DNA of 35,462 bases from Stenotrophomonas sp. PS02298 (GCF_029959445.1 NZ_JASCOR010000030.1:1-35462), one strand, 5' to 3'; shown: positions 16,841-27,420, counted from the first letter of the stretch. The notes: generated by a model not told the origin, from the sequence alone. Translations and numbers: made by a program.

Positions 16841-17449
16841 ATGACAGCCGCCAAGAAGGCCGCCTTCATCGGCGTGCTTGTTGTATTCGCGCTCACCTGG
16901 ATCAAACCGTTATGGCCTGTGGAACAGGCCCTGCACAGCTCGCTGACCGTGCTCGGCCTGCTGGCGCTATGGTGGGTGGACCGCCGCTGGCCACTGGGCA
17001 GCGGCGCCTTCGCGGCCATCTGCGGCTTCATCCTCCTGCACTGCATCGGCGCCCGTTGGCTGTACTCCAACATCCCCTATGACCAATGGGCACAGGCGCT
17101 GTTCGGCTGGTCGCCGAACGCCGCCTTCGGCTGGGAACGCAATCATTTCGACCGGCTGATCCACCTGCTGTACGGCATCTGCTTCACCCCGGCACTGACC
17201 CAACTGGCCCGGCGCACCTGGCCAGCACTGCGCGTGGGCCAGGCCTTCACGCTGGCGGTGATGACCATCATGTGCACCAGCCTGGCCTACGAATGGCTGG
17301 AATGGGGCATCGCACTGGCACTGTCACCGGAAGCCGCAGAGGCCTACAACGGCCAGCAGGGCGACATCTGGGATGCGCATGCCGACATGTTGCTGGCCAC
17401 CCTCGGCAGCCTGGCGCTGTGGCCGCTGCTGCGGAAGACGCGGGCATGA
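16841..17449 (+). CDS. DUF2238 (YjdF-type) integral membrane protein
   Basis: 202 residues with about five to six membrane spans. Family signatures are HCIGARWLYSNIPYDQW (about 67-83), FGWERNHFDRLIH (about 98-110), YEWLEWGIAL (about 148-157) and NGQQGDIWDAHADM (about 169-182), rich in His, Asp and Glu that could bind a metal within the membrane. The function is unknown. It sits between purM and purN: 12 bases after purM, and its stop overlaps the purN start by ATGA, so it is co-translated with purine synthesis genes. Confidence 0.85.
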   Translation: MTAAKKAAFIGVLVVFALTWIKPLWPVEQALHSSLTVLGLLALWWVDRRWPLGSGAFAAICGFILLHCIGARWLYSNIPYDQWAQALFGWSPNAAFGWERNHFDRLIHLLYGICFTPALTQLARRTWPALRVGQAFTLAVMTIMCTSLAYEWLEWGIALALSPEAAEAYNGQQGDIWDAHADMLLATLGSLALWPLLRKTRA

Positions 17450-18105
17450 GCCCCCTGCCCCGCCTCGCCGTGCTTGCCTCCGGGCGCGGCAGCAACCTGC
17501 AATGCCTGCAGGACGCGATTACCGCAGGCCAGCTGGATGCGCAGATCGTCGGTGTGTTCTCCGACAAGCCTGCCGCCGCCGCGCTGGAAAAAGTGGCACC
17601 CGCGCAGCGCTGGGCCTGCTCCCCCAGGGATTACGCCGACCGCGAGGCTTTTGACAGCGCGTTGGCCGACGCAGTGGCGGCAAGCCAGCCGGACTGGATC
17701 ATCTGCGCCGGTTACATGCGCATTCTCGGCGCTGGCTTCGTACAGCGCTTCAGCGGGCGCCTGGTGAACATCCACCCCTCGCTGCTGCCCTTGCACAAAG
17801 GCCTGCACACCCATGCCCGCGCCATTGAGGCCGGCGATGCCGAGCACGGCGCCAGCGTGCACTTCGTCGTACCTGAACTGGATGCCGGAGCGGTCATCGC
17901 CCAGGCACGGGTCCCGGTGCTGGACGGGGACAGTGCTGAAGTGCTGGCCAAACGCGTGCTGGCGGTCGAACACCCGCTGCTGCTGGCCAGCGTACAGTTG
18001 CTGGTCGCCGGCCGACTTGCTGAACGCGATGGCATGGTCCACTACGACGGTCAGTCTGTGTTTAGTCCATTACGCCTAGATTCCGCCGGAACCCTCCGTC
18101 GCTGA
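17446..18105 (+). CDS. purN: Phosphoribosylglycinamide formyltransferase (GAR transformylase)
   Basis: It transfers a formyl group from 10-formyltetrahydrofolate to GAR, the third step of purine synthesis. 219 residues. The N-terminal phosphate-binding loop LASGRGSNLQ is at 10-19. The catalytic triad is present: Asn108 and His110 in VNIHPSLLP, and Asp146 in PELDAGAV. Length matches the E. coli enzyme. It is coupled by ATGA to the DUF2238 gene; the ATG at 17446 is the natural start. Confidence 0.95.
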   Translation: MSPLPRLAVLASGRGSNLQCLQDAITAGQLDAQIVGVFSDKPAAAALEKVAPAQRWACSPRDYADREAFDSALADAVAASQPDWIICAGYMRILGAGFVQRFSGRLVNIHPSLLPLHKGLHTHARAIEAGDAEHGASVHFVVPELDAGAVIAQARVPVLDGDSAEVLAKRVLAVEHPLLLASVQLLVAGRLAERDGMVHYDGQSVFSPLRLDSAGTLRR

Positions 18106-18168
18106 TCCGCACGGGCTGCTGACGTGTGGTTTGGCAAGATCCCCCCTCCCCTCTGCCCTCGTCCCCAC

Positions 18169-18963
18169 ATGGCCATAGCGCTTTTCAAACCATTGGTTTT
18201 GACCACACTGCTGGTATCAGCAGTCAGCCACGCACAGGAAAGGCCCACACCAACGGCTGATCCGGCGCAGGCACCGGTTGTCCTGGCGCCGCCGGCGCTG
18301 GAGTGGACCCCGCCGGCACTGGAGCCGTTCGTCGCCACCTACCAGGCCTTCTACAAGCGCAAGGAAGCCGGCGATGCGACCATGCGGGTCGTCCACAACA
18401 ACGACAGCCAGTGGCGGGTGGACTTGGCAGTGCGCGGCAAGCGCGGCTTCGCCAGTGTCCTGGGGCTGAACATCGAACAGAGCAACGTGTTCAACAACGA
18501 AGGCAGCGTCTACACGCCATTGAGCCAGAGCACGGTCAAGAAGGCCCTGTTCATGAGCAAGAAGGTTACCGGCGTCTATGACTGGCAAGCCGGTACCGCG
18601 CAGTGGCAGGGTGACCTCAAGAAAGAACGGCAGCGCCCGATTGCGCTGCAGCGCGGCGACCAGAGCGCCTTGGTGCTGAATCTGTCGCTGATGCGCGATG
18701 CGCGCCCGGGACAGGCACTGCAGTACCGCTACGTTGATGTCGGCCGGGTGCGCCAGTACGAGTACCGCGCTGCCGACACCACCGAGAACGTGCAGGTGGG
18801 TGATCTCAGCTATGACGCCTTGCGGGTCTACCGCACCAATGGCGGCAATGATGAAACCATCCTGTGGATCGCCAACGGCGTACCCACCCCGGTGCGCATC
18901 CTGCAACGCAAAGACGGTCAGGACGAAATCGACCTGCGCCTGATCGAATACCAAGGAGCCTGA
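18169..18963 (+). CDS. Exported DUF3108 protein, tandem copy A
   Basis: 264 residues with a signal peptide ending near VSHAQ (about residue 23) and a Pro/Ala-rich linker to about residue 53. The DUF3108 domain, a predicted beta-rich periplasmic fold, begins at LEPFVATYQAFY. Shared family patterns are QSNVF, YDWQAGTAQWQGDLK, QRGDQSALVLNLSLMRD and VRILQRKDGQDEIDL. Function is unknown; some annotations suggest a link with outer-membrane or lipoprotein biology. I chose ATG 18169 because the alternative start 45 bases upstream would spoil the signal peptide. The next paralog follows 2 bases after the stop. It is more diverged from copies B and C than they are from each other. Confidence 0.85.
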   Translation: MAIALFKPLVLTTLLVSAVSHAQERPTPTADPAQAPVVLAPPALEWTPPALEPFVATYQAFYKRKEAGDATMRVVHNNDSQWRVDLAVRGKRGFASVLGLNIEQSNVFNNEGSVYTPLSQSTVKKALFMSKKVTGVYDWQAGTAQWQGDLKKERQRPIALQRGDQSALVLNLSLMRDARPGQALQYRYVDVGRVRQYEYRAADTTENVQVGDLSYDALRVYRTNGGNDETILWIANGVPTPVRILQRKDGQDEIDLRLIEYQGA

Positions 18964-18965
18964 GC

Positions 18966-19649
18966 ATGAAGCTTACCCGTAGCCCCCTGCGTTACCTCGC
19001 TGCCGCCGCACTGGTCGCGGCCAGCCTGCCAGCCTTGGCATTTGAGCCGTTCACCGCCAATTACCAGGCCAGCTACATGGGCATGCAGGCCAATGGCGTG
19101 ATGTCGGTAGCTCCTGCCGGCAACAACCAATGGCGCTACAGCCTGCAGATCAAGAACCCGATGGCGGAACTGAGCCAGGCCACCGTGTTCGATGAACACG
19201 GCGGCAAACTGCGCCCGTTGAGCAGCCATGACCGTTCGGTGGTGCTGATCAAGCGCAAGCAGGTGGATGCGCGCTATGACTGGAACAGCAACCAAGCCAC
19301 CTGGACCGGCGACGTGAAGCCCGATCGCAGTGGCCCGATCCGCCTGCAGAGCGGTGACATGGATGCACTGTTGATCAACCTGGCCATTGCCCGCGATGTC
19401 GCTGCCGGCAAGCCCCTGACTTACCGCATGGTCGACGATGGCCGCATCAAACCCATGACCTACCGGGTGATCGGCAAGGAAAACCTGACCATCGGCGGCG
19501 AGCAGCAGGAAGCCACCAAGGTGTCGCGCGTGGATGGCAACAAGGAACAGATCGCCTGGATCGTTCCCGGCATGCCGGTACCAGCACGCCTGCTGCAGCG
19601 CGAGAACGGCCAGGACGCACTGGACCTGACCATCCGTTCGATCAACTGA
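18966..19649 (+). CDS. Exported DUF3108 protein, tandem copy B
   Basis: 227 residues with a signal peptide of about 25 residues (SLPALA end). The domain opens with FEPFTANYQASY. Shared with the third copy: LSQATVF, YDW/YNW, the GDVKP-R-GP segment, GDMDALLINLA-ARDV, YRVIG, EATKV, QIAWIVPGMPVPARLLQRENG. No catalytic motif is evident. It is probably translated from the same message as copy A, since only 2 bases separate them and GAGC precedes the ATG. A terminator-like hairpin (19670-19694) follows. Confidence 0.87.
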   Translation: MKLTRSPLRYLAAAALVAASLPALAFEPFTANYQASYMGMQANGVMSVAPAGNNQWRYSLQIKNPMAELSQATVFDEHGGKLRPLSSHDRSVVLIKRKQVDARYDWNSNQATWTGDVKPDRSGPIRLQSGDMDALLINLAIARDVAAGKPLTYRMVDDGRIKPMTYRVIGKENLTIGGEQQEATKVSRVDGNKEQIAWIVPGMPVPARLLQRENGQDALDLTIRSIN

Positions 19650-19669
19650 CCAACACCCACACCCCAACG

Positions 19670-19694
19670 CGCCCGGCCTGATGCCGGGCGTTTT
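19670..19694 (+). terminator. Rho-independent terminator between DUF3108 copies B and C
   Basis: CGCCCGGC (19670-19677) pairs with GCCGGGCG (19683-19690) over a CTGAT loop, followed by TTTT. The short T-run suggests partial termination, which would lower expression of copy C relative to A and B. Confidence 0.75.
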
Positions 19695-19709
19695 CATGGA
19701 AGAGCCGCC

Positions 19710-20402
19710 GTGACCCTTGTTCGCAAATTTGCCCTGCTCCCGCTTGCAGCTGCCCTGCTTGTATCCCTGGCCCCGACTGCCGATGCAGCCGTACAGCGTT
19801 TCGATGGACGTTACACCGCCAGCTACAAGGGTTTGAGTGCATCCGCGCGGATGACCCTCACTCCGGCCCGCAATGGTTCCTGGATGTACCTGCTGACCGT
19901 GGATCACATGCTCGCCAAGCTGAGCCAGGCCACCGTGTTCCAGGACATGGGAACGCAGTACCGGCCACTGGGTGGCAGCGACCGGAGCAGCTATGCCTCG
20001 ATCCAGCGCGGTGTCACTACCAATTACAACTGGGCCGCCGGCCAGGCGCGCTGGAGCGGCGATGTCAAACCCACCCGTGCTGGACCGGTAGCCCTGCGCG
20101 CCGGCGACATGGACGCCCTGCTGATCAATCTGGCGTTGGCACGCGACGTGCCCGCCGGCCGCCCCCTGTCCTATCGCATGATCGAGAACGGGCGCGCGCG
20201 GCCAATGAACTATCGGGTGATTGGTCGCGAACGGGTCACCATCGCCGGCCGCAACTACGACGCCACCAAGGTGGCCCAGGGCGGCGCCGAAAAGCAGACC
20301 ATTGCGTGGATCGTGGCCGGCATCCCAGCACCGGTGCGCATCGTCCAGCGCGAAAACGGCGCCACCACGATCAGCCTGCAGATGAACTCCTGGTCGCGCT
20401 GA
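19710..20402 (+). CDS. Exported DUF3108 protein, tandem copy C
   Basis: 230 residues from a GTG start preceded by GGAAGAG at a good distance. The upstream ATG at 19696 is closed by an in-frame TGA. Signal peptide of about 27 residues (ADAA end). Strong resemblance to copy B over the whole mature region (LSQATVF, SGDVKP-RAGPV, GDMDALLINLALARDV, IAWIV-GIP-PVRI-QRENG). Function unknown. The final residues are not aromatic as in a porin, so a soluble periplasmic protein is more likely than a barrel. Confidence 0.87.
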   Translation: MTLVRKFALLPLAAALLVSLAPTADAAVQRFDGRYTASYKGLSASARMTLTPARNGSWMYLLTVDHMLAKLSQATVFQDMGTQYRPLGGSDRSSYASIQRGVTTNYNWAAGQARWSGDVKPTRAGPVALRAGDMDALLINLALARDVPAGRPLSYRMIENGRARPMNYRVIGRERVTIAGRNYDATKVAQGGAEKQTIAWIVAGIPAPVRIVQRENGATTISLQMNSWSR

Positions 20403-20420
20403 GCACAGCGCACAGCAGCA

Positions 20421-20456
20421 ACCAGGCCCAGCCCGGGCAAGACCCGGGGCCTGGGC
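20421..20456. other. GC-rich imperfect hairpin after DUF3108 copy C
   Basis: CCAGGCCC-AG-CCCGGG faces CCCGGGGCCTGGG across CAAGA. There is no T-tract, so at best it slows or protects the 3' end between the convergent DUF3108 and murA operons. Confidence 0.4.
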
Positions 20457-20589
20457 AACAGTTGCAACAGGCAACGACAGGACTGAAGCAGGAGCGGTGC
20501 CCTGCCTGAGCGGCAACATCCCGGCTGCGCTGTGCTTGCGCGGCCAGCATTGCCAGCGAGACGCGCCGCAGCGCGGCGGCGCAGGCATG

Positions 20590-22208
<1,619 letters not shown>

Positions 22209-22439
22209 TCAGCCGGCTTCAGCCGGAGTAATGGTTTTCAACGCCAGCGCGTGGATCGCACCGCCCATCAGATCGCCCAGCGTCGCATACACCATGCGGT
22301 GGCGCGCCAACGGCATCTTGCCGGCAAATGCCTCGCAGACCACCGTGGCCTCGAAGTGCACCCCGTCGTCGCCCTGCACGTTGGCGCGGGCGCCCGGCAG
22401 GCCGGCTTCGATCAGATTTCGGATGGTCTCGGCGTCCAA
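22209..22439 (-). CDS. ibaG: BolA-family protein, IbaG-like
   Basis: A 76-residue BolA-fold protein. The conserved stretch VCEAFAGKMPLARHRMVYATLGDLM (about 34-58) includes the histidine used in Fe-S coordination with monothiol glutaredoxins, and the C-terminal helix has the family's AIHALALKTITP. Members act in iron-sulfur trafficking and acid stress. The start is TTG, with AGGAA 6 bases before it. It lies 39 bases upstream of murA, the same neighbourhood as ibaG-murA in E. coli, and diverges from kdsD over only 52 bases. Confidence 0.9.
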   Translation of the reverse strand: MDAETIRNLIEAGLPGARANVQGDDGVHFEATVVCEAFAGKMPLARHRMVYATLGDLMGGAIHALALKTITPAEAG

Positions 22440-22491
22440 AGCGCTTTCCTAATAAAATGAACCCCCATTCTACTCTCCGAGTGGCACCCGT
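22440..22491. promoter_or_regulatory. 52-base divergent control region, ibaG / kdsD
   Basis: It contains TAATAAAAT and TTCTACTCTCC in a GC-rich setting, which suggests overlapping promoters for the minus (ibaG-murA) and plus (kdsD-kdsC-lptCAB) operons. The minus strand also carries the AGGAA ribosome site of ibaG. Exact hexamers are uncertain. Confidence 0.45.
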
Positions 22492-23493
22492 ATGGCTGCT
22501 TCCCCGCTTTCCCTGGCTACATTGCGCGACACCGATCTGGTGGCCAGTGGTCACCGTGTGTTCGAGATCGAGCGCGACGAACTGGACCGGGTCGGCGGTC
22601 GCATTGGCGCCGAGTTCGCCGCCGCCTGCCGGCTGGTGCTGGCTTCGCGCGGCCGCGTGGTGACCACTGGCATGGGCAAATCCGGGCATATCGCGCGCAA
22701 GATCGCCGCGACCCTGGCCTCGACCGGCACACCGTCGTTCTATGTGCATCCAGGTGAAGCCGGTCACGGTGATCTGGGCATGATCACCGAAGATGACGTG
22801 GTTTTGGCACTCTCTTATTCGGGTGAATCGGACGAAGTACTGACCCTGCTGCCGGTGTTCAAGCGCCAGGGCAATCCACTGATTTCCATGACCGGCAAGC
22901 CGCAATCGAGCCTGGCGCTGGCCGCCGACGTGCATCTGGACGTGAACGTGGACCACGAGGCCTGCCCGCTGGCCCTGGCCCCGACCTCCAGCACCACCGC
23001 CTCGCTGGCGATGGGTGATGCACTGGCGGTGGCCCTGCTGGATGCCCGCGGCTTCACCGCCGACGACTTCGCCCGCTCGCACCCGGCCGGCAGCCTGGGC
23101 CGACGCCTGCTGCTGCATATCACCGACGTGATGCATGGCGGTGACGACCTGCCCAGCGTCAGGGACGATGCCAGCCTCAGCCAGGCCTTGATGGAAATGA
23201 GCCGCAAGCGGCTTGGCATGACCGCCGTCGTCGATGCCCAAGGCAGACTGGTGGGCCTGTTCACCGACGGCGACCTGCGCCGTGCACTGGACACCGACCT
23301 GGACGTACGCACCGCCAGCATCGCCCAGGTGATGACCCGCAACCCGCGTACCATCGGTGCCGACCAGCTGGCTGCGGAAGCCGCGCGACTGCTGGAAACC
23401 CACAAGATCAATGGCTTGATCGTGGTCGATGGCGACAATCATCCCGTCGGCGCCCTGAACATTCATGACCTGTTGCGGGCAAAAGTCGTCTAA
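22492..23493 (+). CDS. kdsD: Arabinose-5-phosphate isomerase KdsD
   Basis: It converts ribulose-5-phosphate to arabinose-5-phosphate, the first step towards Kdo of lipid A/inner core. 333 residues: a SIS sugar-isomerase domain at about 45-185 (TTGMGKSGHIARKIAATLAS at about 60-79, ALSYSGESDE at about 104-113, PTSSTTASLAMGDALAV at about 164-180), followed by two CBS domains (about 210-330). This matches KdsD/KpsF architecture. Being next to kdsC and the lpt genes supports the housekeeping kdsD role rather than a capsule one. Confidence 0.95.
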   Translation: MAASPLSLATLRDTDLVASGHRVFEIERDELDRVGGRIGAEFAAACRLVLASRGRVVTTGMGKSGHIARKIAATLASTGTPSFYVHPGEAGHGDLGMITEDDVVLALSYSGESDEVLTLLPVFKRQGNPLISMTGKPQSSLALAADVHLDVNVDHEACPLALAPTSSTTASLAMGDALAVALLDARGFTADDFARSHPAGSLGRRLLLHITDVMHGGDDLPSVRDDASLSQALMEMSRKRLGMTAVVDAQGRLVGLFTDGDLRRALDTDLDVRTASIAQVMTRNPRTIGADQLAAEAARLLETHKINGLIVVDGDNHPVGALNIHDLLRAKVV

Positions 23494-23555
23494 ACCCCGC
23501 ACAATCAACGATCTCGGGCCAACACCCGACCTGCCGCAACGGATCCTGCCTGCCA

Positions 23556-24101
23556 ATGCCCTACTCGCCGCTAGCGCTTTTCCCCACCAATCTGCACGCC
23601 ACCGCCAGCGCCATCCGCCTGGCCTGCTTTGACGTGGACGGCACACTGACCGACGGCCGGCTGTTCTACGACCATGCCGGCAACGAGAGCAAGGCGTACT
23701 ACGTGCAGGACGGGCTGGGCCTGAAGCTGCTGCAGCAACACGGCATCCACCCGGTGCTGATCACCGCCCGCAACAGCCTGTCGGCGCAACGCCGCGGCGC
23801 CGATCTTGGCATCGACACCCAGATCGCGGTCGGCGACAAGCTGGCCAGCGTGCGCGCCTTGTGCGACCAGCACGGCATCGGCCTGGATCAGGTCGCCTTC
23901 ATGGGCGACGACCTGCCCGATCTTGCGCCGCTGGGCGCGGTCGGCCTGGCGGTCGCCCCGGCCGATGCGCATCCGTGGATCGCCGAACGCGTGCATTGGC
24001 AGACCCGTGCCCAAGGCGGACGCGGCGCAGCGCGCGAGCTGTGTGACGTCCTGCTGGCCGCACAGGGCAAACTGGATGCAGTCCTGGCGAGGTTTTCCTG
24101 A
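23556..24101 (+). CDS. kdsC: 3-deoxy-D-manno-octulosonate 8-phosphate phosphatase KdsC
   Basis: A HAD-type phosphatase that frees Kdo from Kdo-8-phosphate. 181 residues, the size of tetrameric C0-type KdsC. The catalytic DVDGTLTDG (about 26-34) holds the nucleophile and acid/base Asp. ITARNS (motif II) lies at about 69-74, and GDDLPDL (motif IV, metal ligands) at about 111-117. A cap domain is absent, as expected. Its TGA overlaps the lptC start by one base (TGATG). Confidence 0.95.
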   Translation: MPYSPLALFPTNLHATASAIRLACFDVDGTLTDGRLFYDHAGNESKAYYVQDGLGLKLLQQHGIHPVLITARNSLSAQRRGADLGIDTQIAVGDKLASVRALCDQHGIGLDQVAFMGDDLPDLAPLGAVGLAVAPADAHPWIAERVHWQTRAQGGRGAARELCDVLLAAQGKLDAVLARFS

Positions 24102-24667
24102 TGAGTTGGCGTTCAGTTCTTGGCATTGGCCTGCTGTTGGCCGCCTTGATCAGCGGCTGGTCGGCCTGGCGCAACCGCGCCAACACCGCGCCAACGGCCA
24201 TTGAGCAAGGCAGTACCGACTTCACCCTGACCGACTTCGAGATCGTCACCCTGGACAAGCAGGGCAAGGAGTCGATGACGCTGCGCGCGCCGTCGATGGC
24301 GCGTAACCGCGCCGACCAGACGTCCAACATCACCAAGCCACTGTTCTTGCTGCCCGACGCGGCAGGAGAGCATTGGCGACTGAGCGCCGATACCGGCTGG
24401 GTCAGCCCCAAGGGCGAAGAACTGCGCCTGCGCGGCAATGTTGCTGGTGACAGCCCCACCGATGGCAAGACCCCACCAACCACCTTCCGTACCAGCGCGC
24501 TGGATGTTCTCGCCGAGCAGGACCTGGCGCGCACCGATGCACAGGTCACGCTGACCCGACCGGGCCTTTCGCAGACCGGTGTCGGCTTCCGCGCCAACCT
24601 CAAATCCCAGCAGTACTCACTCCTTTCCCAGGTCAAGACCCGCTATGAACCCAAAGCTGCCCGCTAA
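24101..24667 (+). CDS. lptC: LPS export protein LptC
   Basis: Bitopic inner-membrane component of the Lpt bridge that passes LPS from LptB2FG to LptA. 188 residues. One N-terminal membrane anchor at about 5-21 is followed by a periplasmic beta-jellyroll; FTLTDFEIVTLDKQGKESMT and the SADTGWVSPKGEELRLRGNV segment are typical. Length fits (E. coli 191). The lptA start lies 23 bases inside the end of this gene. Confidence 0.92.
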   Translation: MSWRSVLGIGLLLAALISGWSAWRNRANTAPTAIEQGSTDFTLTDFEIVTLDKQGKESMTLRAPSMARNRADQTSNITKPLFLLPDAAGEHWRLSADTGWVSPKGEELRLRGNVAGDSPTDGKTPPTTFRTSALDVLAEQDLARTDAQVTLTRPGLSQTGVGFRANLKSQQYSLLSQVKTRYEPKAAR

Positions 24668-25172
24668 GCTCGCGTCGATCACCCTGCTCGCCGTCCTGCT
24701 CGCACCTGGCCTGGCGTGGTCCAAGGCATCGGATCGCAACCAGCCGATGACCATCGATTCCAACAACAACGACTGCAACTTCAGCGACAACGGCAAGTGC
24801 CAGTTCAGCGGCAACGTGATCATCACCCAGGGCTCGATGGAGATCCACGCTGATACTGCCGATGTGATCCGCAAGAACGGCGAAACCGAACGCGTGATCC
24901 TCACCGGCAAGCAAGCCACGCTGAAGCAGCAGATGGATGACAACACCTGGATGAATGCCCGTGCCGACAACATGGACTACAACATCAACAGCGAAATCAT
25001 CATCCTGACCGGCAACTACAAGGTTGAATCCGAGCGCGGCACCAACGCCGGCCAGCGCATGGTCTACAACACCCGCAGCGGCGCGATGCAGAGCGGCGGC
25101 GACGGCACCCGCGTGCGCACCGTGATCCAGCCCAAGAACAAGGCGCCGGCAGCGGCGGGAGAGGCCAAGTAA
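24645..25172 (+). CDS. lptA: LPS transport periplasmic protein LptA
   Basis: Periplasmic bridge protein, 175 residues, with a signal peptide of about 27 residues (LAWSKA). The OstA/LptA domain follows, with the beta-strand repeats typical of the jellyroll ([21 protein letters not shown], about 47-67). Pro and Ala predominate at the C-terminus. I chose ATG 24645, which gives a proper signal peptide; a longer in-frame reading lies wholly inside lptC. It shares one base with lptB (TAATG). Confidence 0.92.
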   Translation: MNPKLPAKLASITLLAVLLAPGLAWSKASDRNQPMTIDSNNNDCNFSDNGKCQFSGNVIITQGSMEIHADTADVIRKNGETERVILTGKQATLKQQMDDNTWMNARADNMDYNINSEIIILTGNYKVESERGTNAGQRMVYNTRSGAMQSGGDGTRVRTVIQPKNKAPAAAGEAK

Positions 25173-25891
25173 TGCTCGTTGCCCAAGGCCTGCGCAAGCG
25201 CTACAAGAACCGCGAAGTCGTCAAGGACTTCGGGCTGACCCTGGATGCCGGCGAAGTGGTCGGCGTGCTCGGCCCGAACGGTGCCGGCAAGACCACCTGT
25301 TTCTACATGATCGTCGGCCTGGTCGCCGCCGATGCCGGCAGCATCGTGCTTGATGGCAAGGACATCACCTCCGAGCCGATGTACGAACGCGCGAAGCTGG
25401 GCGTGGGTTATCTGCCGCAGGAGCCCTCGGTGTTCCGCAAGCTCAGTGTGGCCGACAACATCCGCCTGGTGCTGGAACTACGCACCGACCTGGACAGCGC
25501 CGGCCGTGAGCACGAACTGTCTTCGCTGCTGGAGGAACTGCAGATCAGCCACGTCGCCGACCAGACCGGCGCCAGCCTGTCCGGCGGTGAACGTCGTCGC
25601 TGCGAAATCGCCCGCGCACTGGCTGCAAAGCCGCGCCTGATCCTGCTCGACGAACCGTTTGCCGGCGTCGACCCGATCTCGGTCGGCGAGATCCAGCGCA
25701 TCGTGACCCACCTCAAGCAACGCGGCATCGGTGTGTTGATCACCGACCACAATGTGCGCGAAACCTTGGGAATCTGCGACCGGGCGTATATCCTCGCAGA
25801 AGGCAGCGTACTGGCGCAGGGGGCACCGGAAGATCTGCTTGCCAATACCGACGTGCGCCGTGTTTACCTCGGGGACGCTTTCACCCTCTGA
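25172..25891 (+). CDS. lptB: LPS export ABC transporter ATP-binding protein LptB
   Basis: ATPase that drives LPS extraction by LptFG from the inner membrane. 239 residues. Walker A GPNGAGKT is at 34-41, a Q-loop LPQEPSVF at about 84-91, the signature LSGGERRR at about 138-145, Walker [14 protein letters not shown] at about 156-168, and the switch His in TDHNVRE. The match to LptB is clear from length and the DEPFAGVDP form. lptF and lptG are not in the window, as usual. Confidence 0.96.
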   Translation: MLVAQGLRKRYKNREVVKDFGLTLDAGEVVGVLGPNGAGKTTCFYMIVGLVAADAGSIVLDGKDITSEPMYERAKLGVGYLPQEPSVFRKLSVADNIRLVLELRTDLDSAGREHELSSLLEELQISHVADQTGASLSGGERRRCEIARALAAKPRLILLDEPFAGVDPISVGEIQRIVTHLKQRGIGVLITDHNVRETLGICDRAYILAEGSVLAQGAPEDLLANTDVRRVYLGDAFTL

Positions 25892-25931
25892 GTCGCAGCG
25901 CCACGCCGGGCCCTACCCCAACGGATCAGGC

Positions 25932-27362
25932 ATGAAAGCTCGGCTGCAGACATCGATGGGACAGAACCTGGTCATGACGCCGCAGTTGCGTCAGGCCATC
26001 CGTCTTCTGCAGATGTCCAGCACCGAGCTCGAACTGGAACTGACCGAGGCGGTGGAAACCAATCCACTGCTGGAATGGGCCGAGAACTCCGAAGGCGCCG
26101 ACGGCGACGAGGCTCCCGCAGGCAGCGCCAACGATGATGCCCCGATCGATCCCGCACAAGGCGACATCAACGCCGATGGCGAAGATTGGGATGGCGGCGA
26201 CGAAGACTGGAGCAGTGGTCGCTCCGGCTCCTTCGATGGCGACGAAGACAACGAACGCGAACAGGCCGAGGACGGCGATACCCTCGCCGATCACCTGCTG
26301 TGGCAGCTGCACCTGACCCATCTGGGGCCGTGTGATCGCGCCATCGGCGTGGCCTTGATCGATGCATTGGATGAAGACGGTTATCTGCGCGAGCCCTTGT
26401 CGGCAATCGCGCAGACACTGCTGCCTGAAACCCATGCCGACGAAGATGAGATCCTGGCGGTATTGCGCCAGATCCAGCGCTTTGACCCGGCCGGGGTTGG
26501 CGCACGCAGCCTGGGCGAGTGCCTGAGCCTGCAGCTGGACGTACTGCCCTGCCAAACCCCTGCCCTTGCCCTGGCCCGGCGTATCGCCGATGGCCCACTG
26601 GAGCGCTTGCCGCGCGCCGGCATCAGCGGCATCGCGCAGGAACTGAAACAGCCTGTTGCCGACGTCGAAGAAGCCGTGCAGCTGCTGCGCTCACTCGATC
26701 CGCGCCCGGGCAAGCAACTGGGGCAGATGACGTCTGACACCTACGTCGTGCCCGATTGCGTGGTCTGGCGCCAGCGCGGCATCTGGCGCTGTGCGCTGGC
26801 CGGGCACGCTGGCCCCAGGGTGGTCATCAATCAAAGCTACGAACAACTGATCCGCCGCTGCGGCGATGCCGACGCCAGCTATCTGCGCGCACAGCTGCAG
26901 GAGGCACGATGGCTGTTGAAGAGCCTGCAGGCCCGTGGCGAAACCCTGCTGCGGGTGGTCAACAGCCTGCTGCATCACCAGGCCGGCTTCCTGGAATTCG
27001 GCGAACAGGCACTGCGTCCGCTAACGCTGCGTGAAATCGCCGGTGAGCTGGAACTGCACGAATCCACCATTTCGCGCGCCATCGCCCGCAAGTACGTGCG
27101 CACCCCGCGCGGCACCCTGCCGCTGCGCGCCTTCTTTGCCTCCGGCATCGATACCGAAGGCGGTGGCGAGGCTTCCAGCACCGCCATCCAGTCGATGATC
27201 CGTAACCTGATCGATGCGGAAAACCCGCGCAAACCGCTTTCTGACGCCAAGCTGGCTGAAATGCTCAAAACCAGTGGCATACCGGTAGCGCGCCGCACCG
27301 TTGCGAAGTATCGTGAGGCCATGAACATCTGTGCCTCTCACGAACGCGTCCGCATCGCCTGA
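25932..27362 (+). CDS. rpoN: RNA polymerase sigma-54 factor RpoN
   Basis: 476 residues. Region I (about 1-50) has the Leu/Gln-rich MGQNLVMTPQLRQAIRLLQM, needed to hold the complex inactive until an AAA+ activator acts. Region II (about 55-115) is an acidic, Gly/Asp-rich low-complexity linker. The core-binding domain runs from about 118 to 300, followed by a helix-turn-helix (LREIAGELELHESTISRAI). The RpoN box ARRTVAKYRE (453-462) reads the -24 element. I chose the ATG at 25932 since the longer frame overlaps lptB. It leads the hpf-ptsN-hprK-rapZ cluster, the usual context. Confidence 0.96.
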   Translation: MKARLQTSMGQNLVMTPQLRQAIRLLQMSSTELELELTEAVETNPLLEWAENSEGADGDEAPAGSANDDAPIDPAQGDINADGEDWDGGDEDWSSGRSGSFDGDEDNEREQAEDGDTLADHLLWQLHLTHLGPCDRAIGVALIDALDEDGYLREPLSAIAQTLLPETHADEDEILAVLRQIQRFDPAGVGARSLGECLSLQLDVLPCQTPALALARRIADGPLERLPRAGISGIAQELKQPVADVEEAVQLLRSLDPRPGKQLGQMTSDTYVVPDCVVWRQRGIWRCALAGHAGPRVVINQSYEQLIRRCGDADASYLRAQLQEARWLLKSLQARGETLLRVVNSLLHHQAGFLEFGEQALRPLTLREIAGELELHESTISRAIARKYVRTPRGTLPLRAFFASGIDTEGGGEASSTAIQSMIRNLIDAENPRKPLSDAKLAEMLKTSGIPVARRTVAKYREAMNICASHERVRIA

Positions 27363-27420
27363 AGCATTCGTTGAGCAGCGCAGGGTTCATTAGGCAACCC
27401 CGAACCACAGGAGGAATCCG

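Noticed and set aside
22219..23646. A 475-codon minus frame running over ibaG and opposite kdsD
   Set aside because: kdsD has full SIS and CBS motifs; the minus frame is a shadow.
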